Source: Paenibacillus vini (GTDB lineage Bacteria; Bacillota; Bacilli; Paenibacillales; Paenibacillaceae). Taken from it: a stretch of 64,000 nucleotides of DNA. The position numbers and the translations under genes were made by a program. The stretch is from NCBI RefSeq assembly GCF_018403325.1, contig NZ_BOSL01000003.1, positions 333,657 through 397,656 of the forward strand, read 5' to 3'. Each line of letters begins with the position of its first letter. Position 1 is the first letter of the stretch. Shown here one piece after another: positions 32,643-42,549 of this stretch. The notes under the pieces were generated by a model that saw only the letters and a list, made by a program, of their open reading frames with translations, had not been told where the DNA came from and searched no databases.

Positions 32643-34787
32643 ATGGTGTGGCAGATCATCAATTTGGCATTGTTTTTGGCGGTGACGGGCTGGGGCATTT
32701 TTTTGTTCTGCAGGGTCGTCTATCATCGCTACCTTTATTTAAAACTTGGGCAGCCCTCGGATTTCGGGCAACGTCTTAAAGGGGGTTGGGGCGAATTTCT
32801 GGCTCAGGTGTTCGGGCAAAAGAAATTGTTGAAGGACCGCAAAAGCGGAATCATGCACTTCGTCATTTTTTACGGATTCATCATTTTGCAGTTCGGAGCG
32901 ATCGATCTGATCGTAAAAGGATTGACGGAGGGAGGGCATCTGCCGCTCCCGGCCTATGACGTATTCGGATTGCTGCAGGAACTGACGGTTCTGCTGATTC
33001 TGATCGCTATGGGTTATGCGGCGTACCGTCGTTACGGCGAGAAGCTCCCTCGTTTGAAAAGAGGCTGGAAACCCAGTCTGGTCGTTTTCTTCATTTACTC
33101 GCTTATGTTCTCGGTGGTTTTGTCGCTGGGCTTCGAGCGTCTATGGCTCGATTTGGAACCTTCGGCATTGGCTCCGGCTTCCTCACTTATAGCAGCAGCG
33201 TTCTCCGGCCTTTCGGCCTTGGCGGCGAAAATTTTATTTTACGTGTTCTGGTGGCTGCATCTCCTGATTTTGCTCTCCTTTCTTGTTTATGTACCTCAGT
33301 CGAAGCATTTTCATCTTATTACGGCTCCTATCAATATCGGTTTGCGGCGCAGGGAGCCGGTCGGCCGATTGAAATCCCTCGATCTGGAGGATGAAGAAGC
33401 GGAAAGCTTCGGCGCCGGGAAAATCGAAGATTTCACACAGAAACAGATGCTGGATTTCTATGCCTGCGTAGAATGCGGTCGCTGTACGAATGTTTGTCCG
33501 GCCTCGAACACCGGTAAAGCGCTGTCTCCGATGCATCTGATCACCAAGCTGCGGGATCATTTGACCGAAAAAGGCACCGCTATCACGGGAAAATCGCCTT
33601 GGGCACCGGAGTTTGCGTTCGCGCCGGGAGGGCTGTCCACGCATGGAATGACGGGGGAAATGACTCCCGGAGTGAATTGGAATGATTCCGTGGGAATTAC
33701 CGATATCCGGCCGACACTGGATTGGCAAAAGGAAACCTGGCAAAAGCGGGAGCAAGGTGCAGATCCCGTGAGTCTGGAGCTGATCGGCGACGTCATGACG
33801 GAGGAGGAGATCTGGTCCTGCACGACCTGCCGCAATTGCGAAGACCAGTGCCCTGTCGGCAATGAACATGTGGACAAAATTATCGATCTGCGCCGTCATC
33901 TCGTCTTGATGCAGGGCAGCGTGCCGCAGGAAGGCCAGCGGGCGCTTACCAACATCGAGCGGCAGGGTAATCCTTGGGGTATCAGCCGCAACGACCGCGC
34001 CAAATGGACGGGGGAAGTGGAAGGGATCACCGTGCCGACCGTCAAGGAGAATCCGGAGTTTGAGTATTTGTTCTTCGTCGGTTCGATGGGCTCTTATGAT
34101 CTGCGCAGCCGCAAAGTCTCGCGGGCGTTTGCCCGCCTGCTCAAAGAGTCCGGCGTAAGCTTCGCGATTCTCGGAAACGAGGAGAAAAACTCGGGGGACA
34201 CCCCGCGCCGTATGGGCAATGAGCTGCTGTTCCAGCAGTTTTGCCTGGAGAATATTGAGATTTTCCGGAAATATGGGGTCCGGAAAATCGTTACCGCTTG
34301 CCCGCATACTTTTAATACGTTCAAAAATGAGTACCCGGAGTTTGGTTTGGAAGGCGTGGAGGTATGGCATCATTCGCAGCTGCTGGACCGGTTGATCACG
34401 GAAGGCAGACTGACGCCCAAGCATGAAGTGAAGGAGCGGATCACTTATCATGATTCCTGTTATTTGGGTCGCTACAACGATGTTTATGACCAGCCCCGGA
34501 ATGTGCTCAAAGCGATCCCGGGCGTGGAACTCGTCGAGATGGAACGTGCCCGGGAGAATGCGATGTGCTGCGGAGCCGGGGGCGGGATGATGTGGATGGA
34601 GGAGACGGGCGGCAAGCGCGTCAACCTGGCCCGCACGGAGCAAGCGCTGGAGGTAAAGCCGACGGTGATTAGCAGCGCCTGCCCTTATTGTCTGACCATG
34701 CTGGAGGACGGCACCAAGATGAAGGAGGTCGAAGATCAGGTCCAGGCCCGGGATATCGCCGAGTTGTTGGAGATGTCGGTGTTCTAG
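32643..34787 (+). CDS. fadF: FadF-like iron-sulfur oxidoreductase linked to ETF
   Basis: 714 residues from the ATG at 32643 behind GGGTGGGGG. The first ~240 residues hold about six transmembrane helices. Two ferredoxin-type cysteine clusters follow (CVECGRCTNVCP and CTTCRNCEDQCP), then two CCG domains (CPHTFNTFKNEYP and ENAMCCGAGGGMMWMEE, SACPYCLTMLED). This matches FadF (YwjF) of Bacillus, thought to pass electrons from ETF to the menaquinone pool. It is first in the fadF-fadN-fadA run. Confidence 0.93.
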   Translation: MVWQIINLALFLAVTGWGIFLFCRVVYHRYLYLKLGQPSDFGQRLKGGWGEFLAQVFGQKKLLKDRKSGIMHFVIFYGFIILQFGAIDLIVKGLTEGGHLPLPAYDVFGLLQELTVLLILIAMGYAAYRRYGEKLPRLKRGWKPSLVVFFIYSLMFSVVLSLGFERLWLDLEPSALAPASSLIAAAFSGLSALAAKILFYVFWWLHLLILLSFLVYVPQSKHFHLITAPINIGLRRREPVGRLKSLDLEDEEAESFGAGKIEDFTQKQMLDFYACVECGRCTNVCPASNTGKALSPMHLITKLRDHLTEKGTAITGKSPWAPEFAFAPGGLSTHGMTGEMTPGVNWNDSVGITDIRPTLDWQKETWQKREQGADPVSLELIGDVMTEEEIWSCTTCRNCEDQCPVGNEHVDKIIDLRRHLVLMQGSVPQEGQRALTNIERQGNPWGISRNDRAKWTGEVEGITVPTVKENPEFEYLFFVGSMGSYDLRSRKVSRAFARLLKESGVSFAILGNEEKNSGDTPRRMGNELLFQQFCLENIEIFRKYGVRKIVTACPHTFNTFKNEYPEFGLEGVEVWHHSQLLDRLITEGRLTPKHEVKERITYHDSCYLGRYNDVYDQPRNVLKAIPGVELVEMERARENAMCCGAGGGMMWMEETGGKRVNLARTEQALEVKPTVISSACPYCLTMLEDGTKMKEVEDQVQARDIAELLEMSVF

Positions 34788-34825
34788 CTATATGAGATGA
34801 ACAAGTGAAATGGAGGGTTCGGAAT

Positions 34826-37222
34826 ATGAATAAACCAATTCGCAAAGCGGCCGTTATCGGCTCCGGAATCATGGGCTCGGGAATCGCCGCCGTACTTGCC
34901 AACGCAGGCATTCCCTGCTTGCTGCTGGATAGGGTCCCGACCGAGTTGACCGAGGCGGAAGCCGCTAAGGGGTATACACTGGAGCACCCGAGTGTGCGCA
35001 ACCGGCTGGCGGTTTCGGCGATCAAAGGAATGGCGAAAAGTAAGCCGGCTCCGCTCTATGATAACGATTTTGCCGAGCGTATTACCCCGGGCAATCTGGA
35101 GGATCATTTGTCGCAGATTAAGGAAGTCGATTGGGTCATTGAGGTGGTCGTTGAGAATTTGGGGGTGAAAAAAGAACTCTTGGCCAAAGTGGAGCAGTAT
35201 TGGTCGCCAGGAATGATCGTCAGTACGAATACCTCCGGGATTTCCGTTAATGCGATGGCGGAAGAAAGGTCTCCGGAGTTCCGGAAGCATTTCCTAGGCA
35301 CTCACTTCTTCAACCCTCCCCGGTACATGAAACTGCTTGAGATCATCCCCGGTGAAACGACGGATGCCGGGCTGGTAGCGGACTTAAGCGGGTTTTGCGA
35401 GCGTACGCTGGGAAAAACGGTCGTACTGGCCAAAGATACGCCGAATTTCATCGCCAACCGGATCGGTACTTACGGCTTGCTCGTTACCCTTAGCGAGATG
35501 ATACGAAAAGGTTACACGGTAGAGGAAGTGGACGCAGTCACCGGACCCGCAATGGGACGGCCCAAGAGCGCAACGTTCCGCACTCTGGATTTGGTCGGGC
35601 TCGATACCTTCCTTCATGTGGCGGACAATGTGTTTTCGAACGTTTCGAATGAATCGGAGAAATCCGTGTTTGAGGCGCCTGAGGTGCTGAAGCAGATGGT
35701 GGCGCAGGGCAGATTGGGCGAAAAATCCGGCCAGGGCTTTTACAAGAAGGTCAAGGGGCCGGAAGGCAGCCAAATCCTGGCTCTTGATTTGCAAAGTATG
35801 GAGTACCGGCCGCAGGGGAAGGCGGCTTCAGGGTCGCTGGAGGCCGCCAAGCTGGCGAAAGGCGCCAAGGCCAAAACTGCTGCGCTGTTGGCCGGAGGCG
35901 ACCGGTATTCGGATTTAGCATGGAGCATTTTGAAGCAAGTGCTCATCTATGCCGCCGAAAAACGGGGTGAAATCGCCGATACCGTGCGGGAAATCGACGA
36001 AGCGATGAAATGGGGATTCAACTGGGAACTCGGTCCGTTTGAAACCTGGGATGCGATCGGGCTGGTCAAGTCCGTATCCAGGATGGAAGCCGAGGGGATG
36101 ACGGTTCCGGCTTGGGTGAAAGACTGGATCGCGGAGGGAAACACCTCTTTTTATAAGAAAGAAGACGGTAAGCTGTTCCATGTATCGGATGGGCGTTATA
36201 AACAGGTGGAACAGCCGCCGGAAGTCATCTCGCTTCGGGACCTGAAAGCGCAAAACCGGGTGGTGAAGGGAAACAGCGGAGCAAGCCTGATCGATCTCGG
36301 CGACGGCGTGGCCTGTTTGGAATTCCATTCACCGAACAATGCGATCGGCGGGGATATTTTGGCGATGATCTCGCAGAGTGTAGAGGAGGTTCGCAGTAAT
36401 TTTAACGGGTTGGTCATCGCCAATCAAGGCAAAAACTTCTGTGTCGGGGCCAATCTGATGCTGCTGCTGATGGAAGCGCAGGATGAGGAATGGGATGAAG
36501 TGGATGATATTATCCGCCTGTTCCAGAACACGATGTACCGCCTGAAACGCTTTGAGAAACCGGTAGTAGCCGCACCGCATCGAATGACGTTAGGCGGAGG
36601 TGTGGAGGCTTGTATGCCCGCCGATCAGGTAATCGCAGCAGCGGAAACCTATTATGGATTGGTGGAGGTCGGCGTCGGCCTCATTCCCGCCGGGGGCGGC
36701 TGCAAGGAGCTTGCCCTGCGGGCCAGTCAACAGGCCGGGCTGCCTGAAGCGGATCTGCAGCCATACATTAACCGGATCTTCGAAACGGTCGGAACGGCGA
36801 AAGTATCGACTAGCGGACATGATGCGAAGAAGTTGGGCTACTTACGACCGTCGGACCGGGTCGTGCTGAATCCCGACCATACGATTTATGAAGCGAAACA
36901 GGCGGTTCTTCGCATGGCGTCATCGGGATACGAACCGATTGCCGAAACGAAGCTGCGTGTAGTCGGTACGGAAGGCAAAGCGGTTTTGCGGTTGGGAGCG
37001 CTGGGCATGAGGGAGAGCGGATATATCAGTGACCATGATCTGCTGATCGCCAACAAGCTGGCCCATGTGCTGGCGGGAGGAGATGTTCCGCCCGGCTCTT
37101 GGGTAACGGAGCAGCACATGCTGGACTTGGAGCGGGAAGCATTCCTGAGCTTATGCGGCGAGCCGAAAACAAGACAACGGATGCAGCACATGCTCACCAA
37201 AGGCAAACCGCTGCGGAATTAG
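34826..37222 (+). CDS. fadN: FadN-type bifunctional 3-hydroxyacyl-CoA dehydrogenase/enoyl-CoA hydratase
   Basis: 798 residues from the ATG at 34826 (GGAGGG upstream). The N-terminal NAD domain opens KAAVIGSGIMGSGIAAVLANAGIP and includes VVENLGVKKEL, NTSGISVNAMA and GTHFFNPPRYMKLLEIIPG. The C-terminal part (about 480-700) is a crotonase fold (GLVIANQGKNFCVGANLMLL, GGGVEACMPADQVIAAAETYYGLVEVGVGLIPAGGG). Domain order (dehydrogenase first) is that of B. subtilis FadN (789 residues), opposite to E. coli FadB. It performs steps 2 and 3 of beta-oxidation. Confidence 0.96.
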   Translation: MNKPIRKAAVIGSGIMGSGIAAVLANAGIPCLLLDRVPTELTEAEAAKGYTLEHPSVRNRLAVSAIKGMAKSKPAPLYDNDFAERITPGNLEDHLSQIKEVDWVIEVVVENLGVKKELLAKVEQYWSPGMIVSTNTSGISVNAMAEERSPEFRKHFLGTHFFNPPRYMKLLEIIPGETTDAGLVADLSGFCERTLGKTVVLAKDTPNFIANRIGTYGLLVTLSEMIRKGYTVEEVDAVTGPAMGRPKSATFRTLDLVGLDTFLHVADNVFSNVSNESEKSVFEAPEVLKQMVAQGRLGEKSGQGFYKKVKGPEGSQILALDLQSMEYRPQGKAASGSLEAAKLAKGAKAKTAALLAGGDRYSDLAWSILKQVLIYAAEKRGEIADTVREIDEAMKWGFNWELGPFETWDAIGLVKSVSRMEAEGMTVPAWVKDWIAEGNTSFYKKEDGKLFHVSDGRYKQVEQPPEVISLRDLKAQNRVVKGNSGASLIDLGDGVACLEFHSPNNAIGGDILAMISQSVEEVRSNFNGLVIANQGKNFCVGANLMLLLMEAQDEEWDEVDDIIRLFQNTMYRLKRFEKPVVAAPHRMTLGGGVEACMPADQVIAAAETYYGLVEVGVGLIPAGGGCKELALRASQQAGLPEADLQPYINRIFETVGTAKVSTSGHDAKKLGYLRPSDRVVLNPDHTIYEAKQAVLRMASSGYEPIAETKLRVVGTEGKAVLRLGALGMRESGYISDHDLLIANKLAHVLAGGDVPPGSWVTEQHMLDLEREAFLSLCGEPKTRQRMQHMLTKGKPLRN

Positions 37223-37246
37223 AAAAAGGAAAGGGAGGGTGAGTTT

Positions 37247-38428
37247 ATGAAAGAAGCAGTGATTGTGTCTATGGCACGAACGGCGGTGGGCAAGGCCAAG
37301 CGGGGCAGTTTGGCACAGACCCGTGCCGACGATCTCGGGAAAGCGGTGTTGGAAGCCGTCGTTGAACGGGCGCCGGGGCTGAATAAAGAGGATGTGGATG
37401 ATATCATCATCGGCTGCGCGATGCCTGAAGGTGAGCAGGGGCTTAATTTTGCCCGTATCATGTCGCTGTATGCCGGATTTCCGGTGACGGTTCCCGCAAT
37501 TACGATCAACCGGTTTTGCTCCTCCGGTCTGCAATCGATCGCCTCTGCTGCGGAGCGGATCATGCTCGGTCATGCGGAAATAATGATCGCTGGAGGCGTC
37601 GAAAGCATGAGCCATGTGCCGATGACCGGGTTCAAGGTATCGCCGAATCCGAGAATTGTGGATGAGATGCCGGAAGTGTATATGGCCATGGGACATACGG
37701 CCGAACGGGTGGCGGAGAAGTTTGGCATCTCCCGTGAAGATCAGGATGAATTCGCATTCCGCTCGCATATGAAAGCGGCGAAGGCGATTGCCGAGGGGAG
37801 GTTTAAAGAAGAGATCGTTCCGATTCAGGCGGAGCTCTCCCAAATTGGGGACAGCGGAAAACTGGTACGGAACACAGTCGTTTTCGATACCGATGAGGGG
37901 GTTAGGACGGATACAACGCCGGAAGCTTTGGCGAAGCTGAAGCCCGGCTTTAAAGCCGGCGGCACGGTAACAGCGGGAAATACGTCGCAGATGAGCGACG
38001 GTGCGGCCGCGGTTGCCCTCATGAGCCGAGAGCGCGCCAACCAGCTCGGCTTGAAGCCGCTCGCGACGTTTCGCTCCTTCGCTTTGGCCGGCGTAGAGCC
38101 GGAATTGATGGGCGTCGGCCCAGTGAAGGCGATTCCGAAGGCGCTTGAGATGGCGGGCATCAGCCTGGACGACGTCTCGCTTTTCGAAATAAACGAGGCC
38201 TTCGCGTCGCAGTGCCTGCACATCATCCGCGAGCTCGGCATCGACGAAGACAAAGTCAATGTCAACGGCGGAGCGATTGCCCTTGGCCATCCGCTCGGCT
38301 GCACCGGAACCAAACTCACCGCCACGCTGATCAACGAGCTTCGCCGCCGTGGAGGCGGATACGGCGTGGTGTCCATGTGCATCGGGGGAGGAATGGGCGC
38401 GGCTGGCGTGTTCGAGGTTCATGCTTAG
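37247..38428 (+). CDS. fadA: FadA, acetyl-CoA C-acyltransferase (thiolase)
   Basis: 393 residues. It cleaves 3-ketoacyl-CoA, the last step of the cycle. Active-site residues are visible: the nucleophilic Cys in [17 protein letters not shown] (about residue 90), His in [16 protein letters not shown] and Cys in [13 protein letters not shown]. It lies 24 nt after fadN with AAAGGGAGGGTG as ribosome binding site. The last 400 nt are more GC-rich than the first part. A 530-bp gap with a repeat element separates it from fadE. Confidence 0.97.
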   Translation: MKEAVIVSMARTAVGKAKRGSLAQTRADDLGKAVLEAVVERAPGLNKEDVDDIIIGCAMPEGEQGLNFARIMSLYAGFPVTVPAITINRFCSSGLQSIASAAERIMLGHAEIMIAGGVESMSHVPMTGFKVSPNPRIVDEMPEVYMAMGHTAERVAEKFGISREDQDEFAFRSHMKAAKAIAEGRFKEEIVPIQAELSQIGDSGKLVRNTVVFDTDEGVRTDTTPEALAKLKPGFKAGGTVTAGNTSQMSDGAAAVALMSRERANQLGLKPLATFRSFALAGVEPELMGVGPVKAIPKALEMAGISLDDVSLFEINEAFASQCLHIIRELGIDEDKVNVNGGAIALGHPLGCTGTKLTATLINELRRRGGGYGVVSMCIGGGMGAAGVFEVHA

Positions 38429-38595
38429 GGATGAAGCACAGTGCTGTTCGTTAGCAGGGAAAAGGCCTGAAAGCAAGCTAAAGTTCTGCACTAAGGAAGA
38501 ACACGGAGTATACGATGCACTCAATGCACTCATAAAGCACTCGCGACGCACCTATGATGGCCCAGGGATTAGCCCCGATGCGTCCACTATGCACC
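38429..38595. other. fadA-fadE gap, left part
   Basis: No gene, terminator or promoter was recognised in these 167 bp. Together with copy B of the four-box element and the 180 bp beyond it, this makes a 532-bp gap that splits the fad run, so fadE probably has its own promoter. Confidence 0.4.
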
Positions 38596-38780
38596 CTAAC
38601 GAACTCAGCGAACCTTATTTGGCAAAAAAACGGCAATTTGAGATTCTAACGAACCTCAGTAACCTTATTTCGAGAAAAGTGGTACTTATTGAGCATAAAT
38701 TTACTCAATAGCGCCGCTGGAGTTCGTTAGATCTGGAAAAAGGTCATTTTTCTCTGAATAAGCATTGTACGGTTCGTTAG
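38596..38780. repeat. four-box 185-nt intergenic element, copy B
   Basis: Forward boxes start at 38596 (CTAACGAACTC) and 38646 (CTAACGAACCTC), 50 nt apart, each continuing to ACCTTATTT 16 nt in. Inverted boxes end at 38730 (GAGTTCGTTAG) and 38780 (GGTTCGTTAG), also 50 nt apart. Forward and inverted boxes can form nested hairpins. It is in the CTAACGAAC subfamily with copy A and lies between fadA and fadE. Confidence 0.87.
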
Positions 38781-38960
38781 CAGATAAAGCTGGCAGAGAA
38801 AAGCTCGAAAGTAAGCATAGATGGAACGCTCCATTTGTAAGCTTCCAATCTTTGCTCCAAATGAATGCCAAATGAATACTCCAAATGTTTGATCATAATT
38901 GTGCTCATATTTATGCCTCAGATTATTGCTCCAAATTCAAACCAAAGGAGAGGATCGCAA
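38781..38960. other. fadE upstream region with short CTCCAAAT repeats
   Basis: The 9-mer GCTCCAAAT or a close variant recurs around 38855, 38878 and 38928, with AAATGAAT units between. The direct AAATGAAT repeats contain FadR half-sites (TGAATG) but no palindrome, so a FadR site is not claimed. No clear promoter was picked out. Confidence 0.3.
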
Positions 38961-40751
38961 GTGAGTCATGAGACGATAAGCAAAAGCAAAGTACTGGGCG
39001 GCAGCTTTGTCATTGAGGATGTGGACTACCGGGGGATCGTGACGCCGGAGGATTTTACCGAAGAGCAGCGGATGATCGCGGAAACGACGGAGCAGTTTGT
39101 GGAAGGCGAGGTCGCTTCCCGCGATGAAGAGGTCGAAAAGCTGGATTACAAGCTGACGGTGGAGCTCTTGAACAAAGCCGGTGAGCTGGGTTTGCTTGGA
39201 GCTGATGTTCCCGAAGCATACGGGGGCATGGGGCTGGATAAAGTGAGCACGACGCTGATTAATGAAAAGCTGACGAAGGCTTCCTCCTTTGCGCTCTCCT
39301 TTGGCGCACATGTCGGCATCGGGACACTGCCGATCGTTTATTTCGGCACCGAAGCCCAGAAACAAAAATATTTGCCGCTGCTGGCCACCGGCGAGAAAAT
39401 CGCCGCCTACTGCCTGACGGAACCGTCCTCCGGGTCGGATGCGCTCGGTGCCAAAACGACGGCGAAGCTGTCGGAAGACGGTTCGCATTATGTGCTGAAC
39501 GGCACGAAGCAATTTATCACAAATGCGGGGTTTGCTGATATTTTTATCGTGTATGCCAAGGTCGACGGCAAGGATTTCAGCACATTCATCGTGGAGCGGG
39601 AAATGGACGGCGTCAGTATCGGACCGGAAGAGAAGAAAATGGGCATCAAGGGCTCGTCCACCTGTCCGTTGATCCTTGAGGATGTTAAGGTGCCGGTAGA
39701 GAATCTGCTGTGGGAAGTAGGCAAAGGTCATTTGATCGCGTTCAACATTCTGAACATCGGGCGTTTCAAACTGGCTGCCGGGTGTGTTGGCGCGGCGAAG
39801 GATGCCATCGAGCTCAGTTCCGCATATGCTAATGAACGGAGTCAATTCGGCCGTAAAATCTCATCCTTTCCGCTCATCGGTAAAAAGCTGGCAGAGATGA
39901 ATATCCGCACCTTTGTACTGGAGAGCATGGTCTACCGGACTGCCGGGCTGTTTGATATTAGTCTGGCCGAGGTGGATCATGGCAGCGCGGATGTCGGCTA
40001 CCAGTCCGCCAAAGCGATTGCGGAATACCAGTTGGAATGCTCCATCAACAAGGTATTCGGGTCCGAGGCGCTGGATTTCGTGGCGGATGAAGGTGTCCAG
40101 ATTCACGGCGGTTACGGCTTCATTCAAGAGTACCCGATTGAACGGATTTACCGCGACTCGCGGATTAACCGGATTTTTGAAGGAACGAATGAAATCAACC
40201 GGCTGCTCATTCCGGGAACACTGGTCAAACGGGCGATGAAGGGCGAGCTGCCTCTGATGCAAAAAGCGATGAAGCTTCAGGCGGAATTGATGGAGCCTAT
40301 GCCGACGCAGGAGTTCGAAGGGACGTTAGAGCCGGAGACACATCTCCTTGCCATGGCGAAAAAGATCTTCCTGATGACCGGAGCTCAAGCGGTGCAAAAA
40401 TACCAGTTGAAGCTGGAGCAGGAGCAGGAAATTTTGAGCCATTTGGCGGATATCATGATTTCGATTTTTGCGATGGAAAGCGCTCTCTCCCGAACTAAAA
40501 AATGTATCGACCGTTCCGGAGAAGACAAGGCCGGGCTCGCAATCGCTATGACGGTAGCGTTTGTCCAGGAGCAGTTTGGCTGGATCGAAGCCTGGGCAAA
40601 AGAGGTGCTCGCGGCCATGGAGTCCGGTGATGTGCTCCGCACGCAGCTATCCGTGCTTAAAAAGTTGACGAAACGCTCCGCCGTAAATACGCTTGAACTG
40701 AAACGCCAAATTGCATCCAAAGTTATTGAGGCGGAGAAGTACGTGGTGTAA
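38961..40751 (+). CDS. fadE: FadE, acyl-CoA dehydrogenase
   Basis: 596 residues from a GTG start at 38961 behind AAAGGAGAGG; upstream in-frame codons lack such a site. FAD-dependent first step of beta-oxidation; length matches B. subtilis FadE (594). Seen: LGLLGADVPEAYGGMGLDKVS, AYCLTEPSSGSDALGAKTTA, FITNAGFADIFIVYAKV, KMGIKGSSTCPLILEDVKVP, the QIHGGYGFIQEYPIERIYRDSRI region and FEGTNEINRLLIPG, where the Glu of EGTNEI is the catalytic base. A C-terminal extension of about 170 residues is normal for this subfamily. Its electrons go to EtfAB. Confidence 0.97.
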   Translation: MSHETISKSKVLGGSFVIEDVDYRGIVTPEDFTEEQRMIAETTEQFVEGEVASRDEEVEKLDYKLTVELLNKAGELGLLGADVPEAYGGMGLDKVSTTLINEKLTKASSFALSFGAHVGIGTLPIVYFGTEAQKQKYLPLLATGEKIAAYCLTEPSSGSDALGAKTTAKLSEDGSHYVLNGTKQFITNAGFADIFIVYAKVDGKDFSTFIVEREMDGVSIGPEEKKMGIKGSSTCPLILEDVKVPVENLLWEVGKGHLIAFNILNIGRFKLAAGCVGAAKDAIELSSAYANERSQFGRKISSFPLIGKKLAEMNIRTFVLESMVYRTAGLFDISLAEVDHGSADVGYQSAKAIAEYQLECSINKVFGSEALDFVADEGVQIHGGYGFIQEYPIERIYRDSRINRIFEGTNEINRLLIPGTLVKRAMKGELPLMQKAMKLQAELMEPMPTQEFEGTLEPETHLLAMAKKIFLMTGAQAVQKYQLKLEQEQEILSHLADIMISIFAMESALSRTKKCIDRSGEDKAGLAIAMTVAFVQEQFGWIEAWAKEVLAAMESGDVLRTQLSVLKKLTKRSAVNTLELKRQIASKVIEAEKYVV

Positions 40752-40779
40752 TGAAGCTGATCGGATGGGAGGTAAGGCG

Positions 40780-42489
40780 ATGTTGTCCAACAAGCCATGG
40801 TTAAGACATTATCCTGTCGAAGTACCACCGACCTATAATTATCCGAAGCAAAATTTAGCCCAGTTTCTTATTCAAACAGCAGAACGCTATCCACAGGTGC
40901 ATGCGCTTGATTTTCTGGGAAAAAAAATGACGTATGCCGAGCTGTTGGAAAAAAGTTATCGGTTTGCCCGAACGCTGCAGCGCCTCGGAATTAACAAGGG
41001 GGACCGTGTAGCGATTATGCTTCCGAATTGTCCGCAGGCGGTCATCGCCTACTATGGTACGCTTCTGATCGGCGGCATCGTTGTGATGACCAATCCTCTG
41101 TACATGCCTCGGGAGCTGGAGCACCAATTGACGGACTCGGGAGCTCGCCTGATCGTTACCTTGGACGCGCTTGTCCAAAGGGTGCAGAACTCGATGGGCA
41201 CAAAGCCTTTGGAATTTATCCTTGTGACTTCCATTCAAGATGCGCTGCCGTTTCCGAAAAACTTGCTGTATCCGATCAAAGCCAAAAAAGACGGCATGGC
41301 CGCGCACGTGACCTATAACGAGCAAGTACTATCCTTTAAGGAATTGCTGAAGCAATCTTCGGGCGATCCGATTCAGGTACCAGTGAGTGCGGACAAAGAC
41401 CTTGCGCTGCTGCAATATACAGGAGGAACGACCGGGTTTGCGAAAGGGGTCATGCTGACTCATTCCAATCTGGTCGCCAATACCCTGCAAACCAAGCTGT
41501 GGTTCTATCGCTCCAGGCAAGGTATGGAACGGTATATGGCCGCGCTGCCGTTTTTTCACGTATTCGGTTTGACTGTACTGCTGAACCAGGCTGTCGCCCT
41601 CGGCGGAACGCTGATTCTCGTTCCCCGGTTTGAGATTAACCAGGTGCTTCAGACGATCCATAAAAAGAAGCCGACGGTGTTCCCCGGAGCGCCGACCATG
41701 TATGTGGCGATTATCAATCATCAGGCGATTGGGAGTTATGATTTATCTTCAATCAATGTCTGCATCAGCGGGGCAGCTTCGCTGCCCCTGGAAGTTCAGA
41801 CCCGATTCGAGACGATTACCGGAGGCAAGCTGATCGAAGGCTACGGGCTAACGGAGGCGTCCCCGGTGACGCATGCCAATAACATTTGGGAGAAACGAAA
41901 GACCGGCTCGATCGGCATTCCTTTTCCAGATACCGACGCTAAAATCGTTCAGCCGGATACGCTTGAAGAAGTTCCCCTCGGGGAAATCGGGGAGCTTGCG
42001 GTCAAGGGTCCTCAGGTGATGAAGGGATACTGGAATCAGCCCGAGGAAACCTACAAATGCCTAAAGGACGGCTGGCTGTTGACCGGGGACCTGGGGAGAA
42101 TGGATGAAGACGGGTATTTCTATATTTTGGACCGAAGAAAAGACCTCATTATCGCGGGTGGTTACAACATTTATCCCCGGGAGGTGGAGGAGGTGCTTTT
42201 CGAGCATCCCGATGTGGAGGAAGCAATCGTCGCCGGAATTTTTGACCCTTATCGGGGCGAGACGGTGAAGGCATATATTGTGCCTAGGGCTGGAGCGGTG
42301 CCGGATGCGGATGAACTGAAGCAATGGTGCAAGGAGAAGCTCGCCGCCTATAAGGTCCCGAAGGTTTACGAATTCAGGTATAGTCTTCCCAAGACGCTGG
42401 CCGGTAAAGTGCTGCGCCGGAAGTTGATCGAAGAAGAAGCTGCGCGAAACAATAGCGAACAGGACAGCGTGAATTTCGATAAAGGATGA
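40780..42489 (+). CDS. lcfA: long-chain fatty-acid-CoA ligase
   Basis: 569 residues from the ATG at 40780 behind GGGAGGT, 28 nt after fadE. It activates fatty acids with ATP and CoA. AMP-forming enzyme motifs are intact: YTGGTTGFAKGVMLTH (P-loop), IEGYGLTEASPV, GWLLTGDLGRMDEDGYF, DRRKDLIIAGGYNIYPREVEE, and the C-terminal lysine in LPKTLAGKVLRRKL. It feeds FadE and the rest of the pathway. Confidence 0.96.
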   Translation: MLSNKPWLRHYPVEVPPTYNYPKQNLAQFLIQTAERYPQVHALDFLGKKMTYAELLEKSYRFARTLQRLGINKGDRVAIMLPNCPQAVIAYYGTLLIGGIVVMTNPLYMPRELEHQLTDSGARLIVTLDALVQRVQNSMGTKPLEFILVTSIQDALPFPKNLLYPIKAKKDGMAAHVTYNEQVLSFKELLKQSSGDPIQVPVSADKDLALLQYTGGTTGFAKGVMLTHSNLVANTLQTKLWFYRSRQGMERYMAALPFFHVFGLTVLLNQAVALGGTLILVPRFEINQVLQTIHKKKPTVFPGAPTMYVAIINHQAIGSYDLSSINVCISGAASLPLEVQTRFETITGGKLIEGYGLTEASPVTHANNIWEKRKTGSIGIPFPDTDAKIVQPDTLEEVPLGEIGELAVKGPQVMKGYWNQPEETYKCLKDGWLLTGDLGRMDEDGYFYILDRRKDLIIAGGYNIYPREVEEVLFEHPDVEEAIVAGIFDPYRGETVKAYIVPRAGAVPDADELKQWCKEKLAAYKVPKVYEFRYSLPKTLAGKVLRRKLIEEEAARNNSEQDSVNFDKG

Positions 42490-42549
42490 GGCAAGCAAAA
42501 CAGTTTAGACGTGACGACGTAGATGACAAGCGGCGAGGAGGACAAAATC

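Noticed and set aside
33234-34643. 469-residue minus-strand open frame opposite fadF
   Set aside because: It is a shadow of fadF, which carries intact iron-sulfur cysteine motifs. The antisense frame is His- and Arg-rich with no domain.
37151-38551. 466-residue minus-strand open frame opposite fadA
   Set aside because: It is a shadow of the thiolase gene, caused by its GC-rich third codon positions. It has no ribosome binding site or family pattern.
38845-38890. FadR operator upstream of fadE
   Set aside because: The AAATGAAT units are direct repeats with half-sites only; there is no TGAATGA-N4-TCATTCA palindrome.
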